Shown piece by piece: positions 16,987 through 25,588 of a DNA stretch of 64,000 nucleotides. Location: the NCBI GenBank assembly GCA_041751095.1, contig JBGSYC010000206.1, forward strand, positions 38,374 through 102,373. Direction: 5' to 3'. The notes beneath the pieces were generated by a model, which was not told where the DNA came from, did no database searches, and was given only the letters and a program-made list of their open reading frames with translations. Source of the stretch: JADCRZ01 sp041751095 (lineage in GTDB: Bacteria; Bacteroidota; Bacteroidia; Chitinophagales; Chitinophagaceae). Numbering within the stretch: the stretch's first letter is position 1; every line of letters starts with the position of its first letter. Both the position numbers and the translations under genes were made by a program.

Positions 16987-17706
16987 ATGGCTGTTTCTCC
17001 AAATTCAACCCTGCCTTTCTTTTATGCCGAAAGCATCACCATTTCCGGTGAAGTAGTTGTTTTGGATGAAGATACTTCGAGGCATTGCACGCTTGTGTTG
17101 CGTATGAAGGCCGGCGAACAATTGCACCTGACAGATGGCAACGGAATCCTACACACCACTGAAATTATCGATGCCCATAAAAAGGCAACCAGGATTAAGG
17201 TGCTCTCTACCGTTAGTTTTCAACAGCCAGCCCGCAGGATTTCGATTGCTGTTTCCCTGGTTAAAAATACCAGCAGGTTTGAGTGGCTCCTGGAAAAGGC
17301 CACGGAGATCGGGGTGTGCGGGTTTGTTCCCCTGATCTGTGAAAGAACCGAAAAACAGCATTTCCGGCACAACCGCATGAAAGGCATTCTCATCAGCGCC
17401 ATGCTGCAAAGCCGGCAGGTATGGCTGCCTGATCTGGAGGAGCCTTGTAATTATGGGGATTGCATTACTACATTCCGGGAGCAGCAAAAGTTTATTGCAC
17501 ATTGTATAAACAATGAAAGGCTTTCCTTATCTGAAGCCATGAAGAAAGACCAGAGCGCCATTATGCTGATTGGCCCTGAAGGAGATTTTACGCAAAAGGA
17601 AATCGACCTGGCAACCGCAAACAATTATACACCCGTGTCCTTGGGACAGACCCGATTAAGGACAGAAACAGCAGCATTGGTTGCGGCCACTCTTTTAATC
17701 TTATAG
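16987..17706 (+). CDS. rsmE: 16S rRNA (uracil1498-N3)-methyltransferase
   Basis: Methylates U1498 of 16S rRNA in the 30S subunit. 239 residues with the N-terminal PUA-like domain (HCTLVLRMKAGEQLHLTDG) and a C-terminal SPOUT knot. The knot motifs are EWLLEKATEIGV, LIGPEGDFTQKEI and SLGQTRLRTETAALVAA, the SAM-binding trefoil signatures. Follows dnaB; the pairing appears to be simple proximity. Confidence 0.94.
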   Translation: MAVSPNSTLPFFYAESITISGEVVVLDEDTSRHCTLVLRMKAGEQLHLTDGNGILHTTEIIDAHKKATRIKVLSTVSFQQPARRISIAVSLVKNTSRFEWLLEKATEIGVCGFVPLICERTEKQHFRHNRMKGILISAMLQSRQVWLPDLEEPCNYGDCITTFREQQKFIAHCINNERLSLSEAMKKDQSAIMLIGPEGDFTQKEIDLATANNYTPVSLGQTRLRTETAALVAATLLIL

Positions 17707-17729
17707 AGAGAACTTACTTGCCGGATTTG

Positions 17730-18542
17730 TTATTTAGCCATGTCTGAATATTCATCCACGGGTTCTTTTTCTAAACGCGGTGCGCGAAGTTCAACAGGCT
17801 TAGGGCTTTTCGCCTCCCTTTTGCGCATCCACATATTAAGCATTTCCACGCTGAAAGAGAAAGCCATGGCAAAGTAGACGTAATTTTTCAGGTGCAGGTC
17901 ATGCGCTCCTTCCGCGTCCCAGCCTTCAACAATCAACACAACACCGATCATTACCAGAAAAGAAAGGGCAAGCATTTTTAGTGTAGGGTGTTTGTGAATG
18001 AAGTCGCTGATGCGTTTTGAGAATAAGAACATAATAATCATGGCAATAACAACAGCAATGATCATTACCTCTATCCTGCGAGCCATGCCGACTGCAGTAA
18101 TAATGCTGTCAAACGAAAATACCATATCTACGAGGATGATCTGGCCGATCACTGATGAAAATTTCGCTGGAATCTTCTGCTCCATACCTGAAACGTGGTG
18201 GTCATCGCCCTCCAGTTTCTCATGAATCTCCTTTACCGTTTTATACAGCAGGAAAAAGCCGCCTGCAAGCATGATAAGGCTGCGGAGGTTAAACCCTTTT
18301 CCAAATACCTGGAACAATTCGGTGCTTCCGTTTTTAACGAGCCATCCTAAACCGATCAGCAATCCAATTCTCACCGCCATCCCCGTGATCATCCATATTC
18401 TTCTTGCTCTTACCTTTGCTGCCGGATCCAGCCGTCCCATAACGATAGAAACAAATATCACGTTGTCTATGCCGAGTACCACTTCGAGCAGGGTGAGTGT
18501 TAGTAAGCTTATTAAATTTTCTCCGGTTAAAAGTGATTCCAT
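17730..18542 (-). CDS. TerC family integral membrane protein
   Basis: Multi-pass membrane protein of 270 residues. The TerC signatures are ENLISLLTLTLLEVVLGIDNVIFVSI in span 1 and VDMVFSFDSIITAVGMA in a later span, each with the conserved acidic residues in the membrane (EVVLGIDN, FSFDS). About seven hydrophobic segments, with a charged loop after ~110 (EKLEGDDHHVSGMEQ) and a Pro/Glu-rich tail. Members are linked to manganese export at the membrane or tellurite resistance. No ter genes are nearby, so a metal or secretome-metallation role is more likely than tellurite. Confidence 0.88.
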   Translation of the reverse strand: MESLLTGENLISLLTLTLLEVVLGIDNVIFVSIVMGRLDPAAKVRARRIWMITGMAVRIGLLIGLGWLVKNGSTELFQVFGKGFNLRSLIMLAGGFFLLYKTVKEIHEKLEGDDHHVSGMEQKIPAKFSSVIGQIILVDMVFSFDSIITAVGMARRIEVMIIAVVIAMIIMFLFSKRISDFIHKHPTLKMLALSFLVMIGVVLIVEGWDAEGAHDLHLKNYVYFAMAFSFSVEMLNMWMRKREAKSPKPVELRAPRLEKEPVDEYSDMAK

Positions 18543-18560
18543 GGCGAATTTTTAGTGAGG

Positions 18561-18568
18561 CAAAAGTA
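18561..18568 (-). promoter_or_regulatory. -7 box TACTTTTG of the TerC gene
   Basis: Exact TAnnTTTG on the minus strand, 19 bases before the start codon; the same sequence is used at purA and pheT. No spaced TTG is seen. Confidence 0.4.
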
Positions 18569-18650
18569 ACATGCATTCTCTAATCATACTGAAATAATTT
18601 ACGCCATCCCATGCTTACCCGTATGCAATCGCATATTGGTTCCCAAATAC

Positions 18651-19727
18651 TTATAAGGTCATAAGCTCTTTATTTTTACGCAGCGCCGAAAATATCTTTT
18701 TTACGATCAGCGGGCCGGAATAAACGAAGCCGGTCCATACCTGTACCAATGAAGCACCGGAATCCAATCTGTCTGTAACATCTTCAGCTGTAAATACGCC
18801 ACCGCTGGCAATATATGGAACTACACCATTTGATTTCGTTTTGATATACCGTGAGATTTCTAAAGATTTTTCTTTTAGCGGTTTTCCGCTGAGGCCTCCC
18901 GGGCCGATTTTATTAATTATGGAAACAGGTGTTTGGAGGTTTTCCCTGCTGATGGTTGTATTTGTAACTACAAGCCCGTCGAGCTTTATTTCAAGCGCCA
19001 GGTCAATAATGTCGTCAAGCTGATCTAAAGACAGATCGGGCGCAATTTTGAGCAGCACCGGCTTTGTTTGCGGTTGCTGAAGGCTAAGGTTTTGCAGATG
19101 TACTAAAATCTTCCGCAGCGATTCTTTTTCCTGCAGCTGGCGTAAACCAGGCGTATTGGGGGAACTTACATTCACAACAAAATAGTCAACATCGTCATAT
19201 AATTCGCGGAAGCATAATTCATAATCTTTCCAGGCATCTTCATTGGGGGTCGACTTGTTTTTCCCAATATTTCCCCCTATAATCAGTCGTGTTCCGTCAG
19301 TGGCAGGCCGCGATCCGTTCTTTTCTTTCCAGTCTTTTAATCTCAGGCTTACGATTTTTACCCCATCGTTATTAAACCCCATGCGGTTGATCAGGGCTTT
19401 ATCTTTCGGTAACCGGAACAGGCGCGGCTTTTCGTTTCCGTCTTGTGGCAAGGGTGTAACCGTCCCAATTTCCACAAAGCCAAAACCCAGTGCCTCTAAT
19501 TCCGTGAGATATCTGGCATTTTTATCGAATCCGGCACCGAGCCCGATAATATTCCTGAATTGCAGGCCGAACAATACCTTCGGTGAATGCGTGCGTTCAG
19601 ATATATCTCTGCAGATGCTCCTTCTGGCAAAGGGCAGGCGGAACAATAATTTCAACGCGTTCATCGAAAAATAGTGAACCTCTTCCGGAGGAAACAAAAA
19701 AAGGAACCGCCTTAATAATCCATACAT
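18651..19727 (-). CDS. pyrD: quinone-dependent dihydroorotate dehydrogenase (class 2)
   Basis: Oxidises dihydroorotate to orotate in pyrimidine synthesis and passes electrons to quinones at the inner membrane. 358 residues with the N-terminal helical membrane-binding extension of class 2 enzymes (LFLFPPEEVHYFSMNALKLL). FMN-binding and catalytic motifs are GLGAGFDKNA, NRMGFNNDG, NVSSPNTPGLRQLQ (catalytic Ser in this loop), VTNTT, GGLSGKPL and YIASGGVF. Separate from pyrC, which is at 40.5 kb. Confidence 0.95.
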   Translation of the reverse strand: MYGLLRRFLFLFPPEEVHYFSMNALKLLFRLPFARRSICRDISERTHSPKVLFGLQFRNIIGLGAGFDKNARYLTELEALGFGFVEIGTVTPLPQDGNEKPRLFRLPKDKALINRMGFNNDGVKIVSLRLKDWKEKNGSRPATDGTRLIIGGNIGKNKSTPNEDAWKDYELCFRELYDDVDYFVVNVSSPNTPGLRQLQEKESLRKILVHLQNLSLQQPQTKPVLLKIAPDLSLDQLDDIIDLALEIKLDGLVVTNTTISRENLQTPVSIINKIGPGGLSGKPLKEKSLEISRYIKTKSNGVVPYIASGGVFTAEDVTDRLDSGASLVQVWTGFVYSGPLIVKKIFSALRKNKELMTL

Positions 19728-19845
19728 GTCCTTAGCTTCTGGTTTGAAAGCCGAATGTAAGGATTTAATGATCGTGGATTTCCGGCTGGGGATTTTAGAT
19801 TTATGGGGAGAAAAGGGTTACATCAGCTTCCGGTAATCGCCGCCA

Positions 19846-19930
19846 GCGCGTCAAACCTATAAGGTTCTGGAGCTAAGGCTTTGAAGTTCAAAAAATTCGA
19901 ACCTTGTACGTTGGCTGCGCTCTCCTTGAC
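19846..19930 (+). repeat. dispersed AACCTATAAGGTT repeat, single degenerate copy
   Basis: GCGCGTCAAACCTATAAGG, then AGCTAAGGCTTTGAAGTTCA, TTCGAACCTTG and GTTGGCTGCGCTC occur in the same order as in the tandem copies at 29155-29315. The AACCTATAAGG and TTCGAACCTT words are mutually complementary, so the unit can fold. Intergenic. Confidence 0.7.
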
Positions 19931-19989
19931 ATCCCCACTCATCATGCAGTTAGACGTTTAAACCTTCTGATTTTTTGTAATTTAGCGTC

Positions 19990-20342
19990 ATGACTAAACC
20001 AGTCCAAGATAACGAAGCGCTTTTAAACCTGCTTATCGAGCACGGCGACCAAATTCAGTCCCTTGGCGTGCAGTCTCTTGGTCTTTTTGGATCTTTTGCT
20101 CGCGATGAAGCTATTCATCTGAGAGCGATGTTGATTTTATCGTTGACTTTGAAACCGGGAAGAAAACTTTTAGAAATCTGATGGATCTCGGTTATTTACC
20201 CGAAGACATAACAGGAAGAAAAGTTGAACTGGTAACCAGAGCTTCGTTAAGTACATTTACAGGCCCGCACATTTTAAAAGAACTGCAGAATGTCGCGCTT
20301 ATACGAGCTGGGATATCTCAGACACATCGAAGAAGCGCTTAA
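19990..20342 (+). pseudogene. MntA-type nucleotidyltransferase antitoxin, frameshifted
   Basis: The 5' part encodes LGVQSLGLFGSFARDEA, the GSFxRxD/E signature of minimal nucleotidyltransferases paired with HepT toxins. After the codon run at about 20115-20125 the homology moves to the next frame: SDVDFIVDFETG, then NLMDLGYLPEDITGRKVELVT and ASLSTFTGPHILKEL, up to a stop at 20340-20342. Loss of one base in the HLR(S)DVDF stretch explains the shift. In a working protein the antitoxin adenylylates the HepT toxin. Here the active-site Asp pair is split across frames. Confidence 0.8.
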
Positions 20343-20443
20343 AAAACGTATTTCATTTTTCTGCCGGTAAAAGCATTGAAGATATGCTTAACAATGAAAT
20401 GCTTTCTTATGCTATAATTCGTGGGTTCGAAGTTATATACTAA
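20290..20443 (+). pseudogene. HepT-type toxin remnant (DUF86), frameshifted and truncated
   Basis: Starts inside the antitoxin gene with ATG: SRLYELGYLRHIEEAL, then a frameshift near 20355-20365 (a T run), then SAGKSIEDMLNNEMLSYAII and RGFEVI, after which homology stops at a TAA. These are the first ~45 residues of HepT. The catalytic R-x4-6-H motif, which lies further on, is missing. So both partners of the module are dead. The 3' flank has no HepT sequence, implying deletion or replacement. Confidence 0.75.
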
Positions 20444-20469
20444 TGGAGAATACCGGCGAGCGTTTATCC

Positions 20470-20496
20470 AATTGTGCAGCAAATTGCTGCACAATT
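20470..20496. repeat. 27-bp near-perfect palindrome
   Basis: Two 13-bp arms, AATTGTGCAGCAA and TTGCTGCACAATT, around a single central A. It sits 30 bases after the HepT remnant and 170 bases before the thiolase start. It could be an operator for a dimeric regulator or a hairpin; there is no T tract. Confidence 0.7.
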
Positions 20497-20666
20497 GAGA
20501 TTTACCCACCTCGTGTATTTCTTCGTCCGGGTTCCACACTGGTGGATAGTAACCAATATATACTCTTGCCGCTTTTGATGAGTGGTGAAAACAGATTTTG
20601 TGCAACCCGGTCGGGTAAAAAGTATAATTTTGTGTAAGGTTGCATAAACAACTATTAATTATACAC

Positions 20667-21845
20667 ATGCAGGAAGCTTATATAGTCGCAGGTTACCGAA
20701 CAGCAGTAGGAAAAGCGAAAAAAGGGGGATTGAGATTTTACAGGCCGGATGATTTAGCCGTGGACGTGATAAAGGGGTTACTGGCCACAATACCGCAACT
20801 TGATCCCGGAAAAGTTGATGACCTTATTGTCGGTAATGCTGTTCCTGAAGCGGAGCAGGGATTACAGATCGGCAGGATGATCTCTGTTCGTGCGCTTGGG
20901 GTAGATGTTCCGGGCATGACGGTAAACCGGTATTGCGCCAGCGGATTGGAAACGATAGCGATTGCCACCGCCAAGATCCGCAGCGGGCAGGCTGATTGTA
21001 TCGTTGCGGGCGGAACGGAAAGCATGAGTATGGTTCCTACCGCCGGCTGGAAAACTGTGCCTGCTTACAGCGTAGCGTCGGAAACACCGGATTATTATCT
21101 GGGTATGGGCCTTACGGCTGAAGCAGTGGCAAAAGAATACCATATTTCGAGAGAGGCGCAGGATGAATTCTCCTTTCATTCTCACCGGAAAGCGATCGAT
21201 GCCATCGAAAAAGGCCATTTCAAAAATGGCATTTTACCTGTAACGGTGGAAGAGATATATCTTGATGCCAAAGGGAAAAAACAGCGAAAAAGTTATGTGG
21301 TAGATACCGACGAGGGGCCGAGGCCGGATACGAGTGTGGATGTATTGGGTAAGCTCAAACCGGTGTTTTCAGCAGGTGGAACCGTTACTGCCGGTAATTC
21401 CTCGCAGACGAGTGATGGAGCTGCTTTTGTAATCGTTATGGGTGATCGGATGATCAGGGAGCTTGAACTAACGCCCATCGCCCGGCTGGTAAGTTGCGCC
21501 AGCGCTGGTGTTCATCCGCGGATTATGGGCATTGGGCCTGTTGCCGCTATTCCGAAAGCTTTAAAACAAGCTGGAATGAATCTGTCACAGATCGACCTTG
21601 TTGAATTGAATGAAGCCTTTGCATCGCAATCGCTCGCGGTGATCCGCGAAGCCGGTTTAAATTCCGAAACGGTCAATATTAATGGAGGGGCTATAGCGTT
21701 AGGGCACCCTTTAGGTTGTACCGGTTGTAAGTTAACGGTTCAAATCACCAATGATCTGAAAAGACTGCGTAAAAAATATGGCCTTGTTACAGCATGCGTT
21801 GGAGGAGGACAGGGCATTGCAGGAGTAATTGAAAGTATTGAATAA
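20667..21845 (+). CDS. acetyl-CoA acyltransferase (thiolase)
   Basis: Beta-ketothiolase of fatty-acid beta-oxidation or acetoacetyl-CoA metabolism. About 392 residues from the ATG at 20667; an in-frame TTG at 20640 would add 9 residues but the family begins with the equivalent of QEAYIVAGYRTAVGK. The nucleophile Cys is in VNRYCASGLETIA. The His and second Cys are in GGAIALGHPLGCTG and CVGGGQGIA. ELNEAFASQS is the third family block. RFYRPDDLAV suggests a FadA/FadI-like acyl-CoA acyltransferase. No fadB/acyl-CoA dehydrogenase neighbour is present here. Confidence 0.92.
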   Translation: MQEAYIVAGYRTAVGKAKKGGLRFYRPDDLAVDVIKGLLATIPQLDPGKVDDLIVGNAVPEAEQGLQIGRMISVRALGVDVPGMTVNRYCASGLETIAIATAKIRSGQADCIVAGGTESMSMVPTAGWKTVPAYSVASETPDYYLGMGLTAEAVAKEYHISREAQDEFSFHSHRKAIDAIEKGHFKNGILPVTVEEIYLDAKGKKQRKSYVVDTDEGPRPDTSVDVLGKLKPVFSAGGTVTAGNSSQTSDGAAFVIVMGDRMIRELELTPIARLVSCASAGVHPRIMGIGPVAAIPKALKQAGMNLSQIDLVELNEAFASQSLAVIREAGLNSETVNINGGAIALGHPLGCTGCKLTVQITNDLKRLRKKYGLVTACVGGGQGIAGVIESIE

Positions 21846-21936
21846 GGATGGTCGCATGCCAAATCACAACGCGGGGTTAGGTACCCGCCCGAATGGAGGC
21901 GTAAGACGCACACGCTACGACCTTAATTTTCATTGT

Positions 21937-21957
21937 AAAGGGTTAAAAAACCCTTTT
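21937..21957 (+). terminator. thiolase terminator
   Basis: 8-bp stem AAAGGGTT / AACCCTTT with an AAAA loop and a final TTTT, 91 bases after the thiolase stop. The T tail is mostly inside the stem, so it is a modest candidate. Confidence 0.55.
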
Positions 21958-22054
21958 AGTTATCCACTTTTGTTATAAGGCTGCCTATTTTGTTAAAATA
22001 CTATTAAACCTTTATTATCTTGTACATTCTTATCTATACTAACCAAGATAAATT

Positions 22055-23728
22055 ATGGACAGATCAGCGTCGCTCATGGAAAAGGCAGCCGTTAAATTAC
22101 AGTCAGGAACAACTTCATTCAATGCACAAACCGCTTCTGGTTTGGCACCGTATACAGGTCCGTGGGAAACACCCCAGGTTGTGCACTTGTTAAAACGAAC
22201 AATGTTCGGTGCGAGCCAGGCTGATATCCGGCACTTTAAGTCTCAATCTCTCTCAGCGTGCGTAGATGAACTGCTTAATCCTGCCGTACCTTTGCCATCT
22301 CCCCCGGTAAAAGAGTATGACATTGCAGGTGCTGCTGTTCCGGATACCGCCATCCAGCCGGGAACCACCTGGGTAAATGACCCAAATGGTGATGGTACCA
22401 TTACCAGCCGGCGGAGAGCCTCGTTCAAAAAATGGTGGACGGGTGTTATGATCAACCAGGACAGGAGTATCCGGGAGAAACTAACCTTGTTCTGGCACAA
22501 TCATTTTGCAACAGAATCCACCGATGTTGGAGACTCCCAATATGTATATAAGCACCATAACCTGCTCCGCACCAATTGCCTGGGTAATTTTAAGTCAATG
22601 GTGAAAGCGGTAACCATTGATCCGTGCATGCTTAGGTATCTTAATGGATACTTAAATACCGGCGCTGCTCCGGATGAAAACTATGCGCGTGAATTACAGG
22701 AGCTATTCACCCTCGGAAAGGAAAATAATCCGAATTATACTGAAGATGATGTAAAAGCAGCCGCCAGGGTGTTAACAGGGTGGCGGATATCTTCGGCGAC
22801 AATATCTTCTTCGTTCGACAATAACCGTCACGACAAGAATAACAAGCAGTTTTCTTCTTTTTACAACAATGCCGTTGTTACAGGCCGAAACAGCGCTACT
22901 GCCGGAGAACTTGAACTGAACGACTTGCTGAACATGATCTTCAGCAAACAGGCGGAGGTGTCAACTTTCATCGCAAAAAAGATTTACCGTTGGTTTTGTT
23001 ACTATGATGTAGACACCCAAACCCAGGCCGATGTTATCGAGCCCATGGCAAAGATATTCCGCGAAAGTAATTGGGAGATCCGGCCGATGCTGTCTGCCTT
23101 ATTGAACAGCGAACATTTCTATGATGTTTTAAACACGGGTTGCATGATCAAAAGTCCGGTAGATACGGTCATTGGCATGTGCCGGGAATTTAAGATGGTC
23201 TTTCCTGATCCGGTGAATCAATATGGAGATGCTTACGCGATGTGGGATCATATCCGGAATCACATGGCTATTATGGGTCAAAATTATGGCGACCCGCCCG
23301 ATGTAGCAGGTTGGTCAGCATATTATCAGGCTCCGCAGTTTTATGGCCTATGGATAAATTCAGATACACTTCCTAAAAGAAACCGGTTTACTGACCAGTT
23401 TATGGCAGCCGGCTATTCGAGAAATGGAAAGACAATAAAAATAGATCCAGTGGCATTCGCAAAGTCTCTTTCAAACACCGGTGATCCCAATGTGCTCATT
23501 AACGATTCACTGGACATTCTTTACCAGGTACCTATATCAGACGCCTCTAAACAAACAGTAAAAAATCAGATCTTATTGAGCGGAACAGACTCCGATTATT
23601 ACTGGTCAAATGCCTGGAATGCGTACATAGCCAACCCTGGAGATAACGTCGCTTACAATGCCGTATTCCTCAGGCTTCGCGACCTGTACAAGTATTTGAT
23701 GAACCTTGCAGAATATCAACTGATGTAA
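22055..23728 (+). CDS. DUF1800 family protein
   Basis: 557 residues; function unknown in the family. Recognised by the N-terminal VHLLKRTMFGAS and ARELQELFTLG blocks, and by the central motifs LTLFWHNHFATE, YLNGYLNTGAAPDENYARELQ, DDVKAAARVLTGW and the final MGQNYGDPPDVAGW. There is no signal peptide visible. Members are almost always next to a DUF1501 protein, as here (63 bases downstream), so the two probably act together, possibly in the envelope. A TTG with TATCTTG about 30 bases before the start is a weak promoter candidate. Confidence 0.9.
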   Translation: MDRSASLMEKAAVKLQSGTTSFNAQTASGLAPYTGPWETPQVVHLLKRTMFGASQADIRHFKSQSLSACVDELLNPAVPLPSPPVKEYDIAGAAVPDTAIQPGTTWVNDPNGDGTITSRRRASFKKWWTGVMINQDRSIREKLTLFWHNHFATESTDVGDSQYVYKHHNLLRTNCLGNFKSMVKAVTIDPCMLRYLNGYLNTGAAPDENYARELQELFTLGKENNPNYTEDDVKAAARVLTGWRISSATISSSFDNNRHDKNNKQFSSFYNNAVVTGRNSATAGELELNDLLNMIFSKQAEVSTFIAKKIYRWFCYYDVDTQTQADVIEPMAKIFRESNWEIRPMLSALLNSEHFYDVLNTGCMIKSPVDTVIGMCREFKMVFPDPVNQYGDAYAMWDHIRNHMAIMGQNYGDPPDVAGWSAYYQAPQFYGLWINSDTLPKRNRFTDQFMAAGYSRNGKTIKIDPVAFAKSLSNTGDPNVLINDSLDILYQVPISDASKQTVKNQILLSGTDSDYYWSNAWNAYIANPGDNVAYNAVFLRLRDLYKYLMNLAEYQLM

Positions 23729-23790
23729 TCAACACCTGCGTGACCGAAGATATCATTTTAATGCTCCATCAGATTTTTTAAAGTTTACAA

Positions 23791-25383
23791 ATGAAAAGAC
23801 GAGACCTTTTTAAAGCCGCCCTGCCGGGTGCAACTATTTTACCTTCTATATTGGGAGGCTTTTCCATGAAGGCTTTTGCTGGCAGCTCCCCTTTGTTTCA
23901 ATCTCTACTCGGAACGGAAACCGATCATGTGTTGGTGATTGTTCAGTTGAACGGAGGCAATGATGGATTAAATACGGTTATCCCGGTTGAAACATACGGT
24001 TCCTACTATAATGCCAGGGCTAATATCGCTATACCTCAAAACAGGATACTGGCGTTAACTGATAAAACCGGCCTTCATCCTGGATTGACCGGCCTTAAAG
24101 CGCTTTACGATGATGGTAAGCTTGCCGTAGTTCAGTCAGTTGGGTATCCGACGCCTAACTTCTCCCATTTCCGGGCTACCGACATATGGATGAGTGCTTC
24201 AGATCATAACCAGCAGGTGAACAGCGGTTGGGCAGGAAGATATTTAAACAATGAATACCCCAATTTCCCGAATGGTTATCCTAATAGTACCATGCAGGAT
24301 CCTTTAGCTGTACAGATCGGATCGATTACCTCGCTGGCACTACAGGGCCCTTCTGTAGGCATGGGCATGAGTATAAGCGACCCTTCTTCGTTTTACAATT
24401 TCATAAATGGCGTTCAGGATTCAGCGCCTGATACACCATGGGGCAAAGAATTAAGTTATGTTCGCCTCGTGGCACGTCAAACCCAGCAATACGCTGACGT
24501 AATAAAAAATGCTGCCGCAAGGGTACCTGTGCAGGGAAGCTATCCTATTAACAATGACCTTGCCGCCCAGCTAAAAATCGTTGCCAGACTTATAAAGGGA
24601 GGTCTGAAGACGCGCGTGTATATGGTTAGTACAGGAGGGTTTGATACACATGCCAGCCAGGTAACCACAACAGATACAACTACAGGCACGCATGCCAATC
24701 TAATGCTCAGGGTTTCAGGCGCGATAAAAGCGTTTATGGATGATGTAAAGGGACTGGGAGTTGAAGAAAGGGTTGTGGGAATGACCTTTTCAGAATTCGG
24801 CCGCCGCATAAAATCAAACGCAGGCTATGGTACCGACCATGGTGCAGCGGCACCTTTATTTATGTTCGGTAAAAATGTAAAGTCCGGAGTATTGGGTAAC
24901 AATCCCACCATTCCGTCAAATGCTACCACAAACGACAATGTGCCGTTTCAATATGATTTCAGAAGCATCTATGCTTCTGTTTTAAGTGATTGGCTCTGTG
25001 TTAAAAGCGCTGATCTTCAAACCGTACTCTTTAAAAATTTCCAGCCTTTACCTTTAATTAGCGCTGCCGGCTGCAATGCGGTGCTTTCTATTACCGGTAT
25101 TGATGAACTTAACCGGGCGGCAGGAGATCAACTCATTTTGAATTATCCCAACCCTTTCGTAGATAAAACAAAGCTAACTTTTAAAACAAAGGGTGGTCAC
25201 ACGCTTGTTCAGGTGATGGATCCTTTAGGAAGGGTGATACGGGTTATAACCGATAAGGATTATCCTCCGGGAATATTCACCATCGATTACGATAGCGGTA
25301 CTTTGCCCGTTGGCGCATATTATGCACGTTTTCAGAACGGGCCATTGCAACAGGTCAGGCCAATGCTAAAAGTGCGGCAGTAG
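23791..25383 (+). CDS. DUF1501 family protein with Tat-like signal and T9SS sorting domain
   Basis: 530 residues. The N terminus MKRRDLFKAALPGATILP is a twin-arginine type signal. The body is the DUF1501 (sulfatase/alkaline-phosphatase-like fold) domain, with VIVQLNGGNDGLNTVIPV, SHFRATDIWMS, STGGFDTHASQ and TEFGRR/EFGRRI-type blocks and GTDHGAAAPLFMFG. The last ~75 residues (NYPNPFVDKTKLTF to the end) are a type IX secretion sorting domain. The pair with the DUF1800 gene is a conserved operon. Substrate unknown. Confidence 0.9.
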   Translation: MKRRDLFKAALPGATILPSILGGFSMKAFAGSSPLFQSLLGTETDHVLVIVQLNGGNDGLNTVIPVETYGSYYNARANIAIPQNRILALTDKTGLHPGLTGLKALYDDGKLAVVQSVGYPTPNFSHFRATDIWMSASDHNQQVNSGWAGRYLNNEYPNFPNGYPNSTMQDPLAVQIGSITSLALQGPSVGMGMSISDPSSFYNFINGVQDSAPDTPWGKELSYVRLVARQTQQYADVIKNAAARVPVQGSYPINNDLAAQLKIVARLIKGGLKTRVYMVSTGGFDTHASQVTTTDTTTGTHANLMLRVSGAIKAFMDDVKGLGVEERVVGMTFSEFGRRIKSNAGYGTDHGAAAPLFMFGKNVKSGVLGNNPTIPSNATTNDNVPFQYDFRSIYASVLSDWLCVKSADLQTVLFKNFQPLPLISAAGCNAVLSITGIDELNRAAGDQLILNYPNPFVDKTKLTFKTKGGHTLVQVMDPLGRVIRVITDKDYPPGIFTIDYDSGTLPVGAYYARFQNGPLQQVRPMLKVRQ

Positions 25384-25465
25384 CGCGTGAAATGACCGTA
25401 TAGAACCGCAGTAAATTCCTTTGAATATATTCAACGAAAACATGTTTTAAAATCCAGTTAAACAA

Positions 25466-25490
25466 AACGCCCATCTCGATGACGGGCGTT
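25466..25490. terminator. hairpin between convergent genes
   Basis: AACGCCC / GGGCGTT arms around ATCTCGATGAC (which can pair further as TC/GA). It lies between the plus-strand DUF1501 gene and the minus-strand esterase gene. The T tail is short (CTTGT), and 83 bases separate it from the upstream gene, so its function is likely but not certain. Confidence 0.5.
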
Positions 25491-25588
25491 CTTGTAAAGT
25501 TTAATATCTGCTACTTTCTCAATATTCCTTCAACATAAAGCTTGTGGGTCTGATTCATCATTTCGGTTGAAAGGAAAGATAAACGCTG

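Noticed and set aside
20443..20637. 64-codon plus ORF and a 109-codon minus ORF around 20.4-20.6 kb
   Set aside because: Neither has a domain; both cross the palindrome and the HepT remnant, so they are probably chance frames in decayed DNA.
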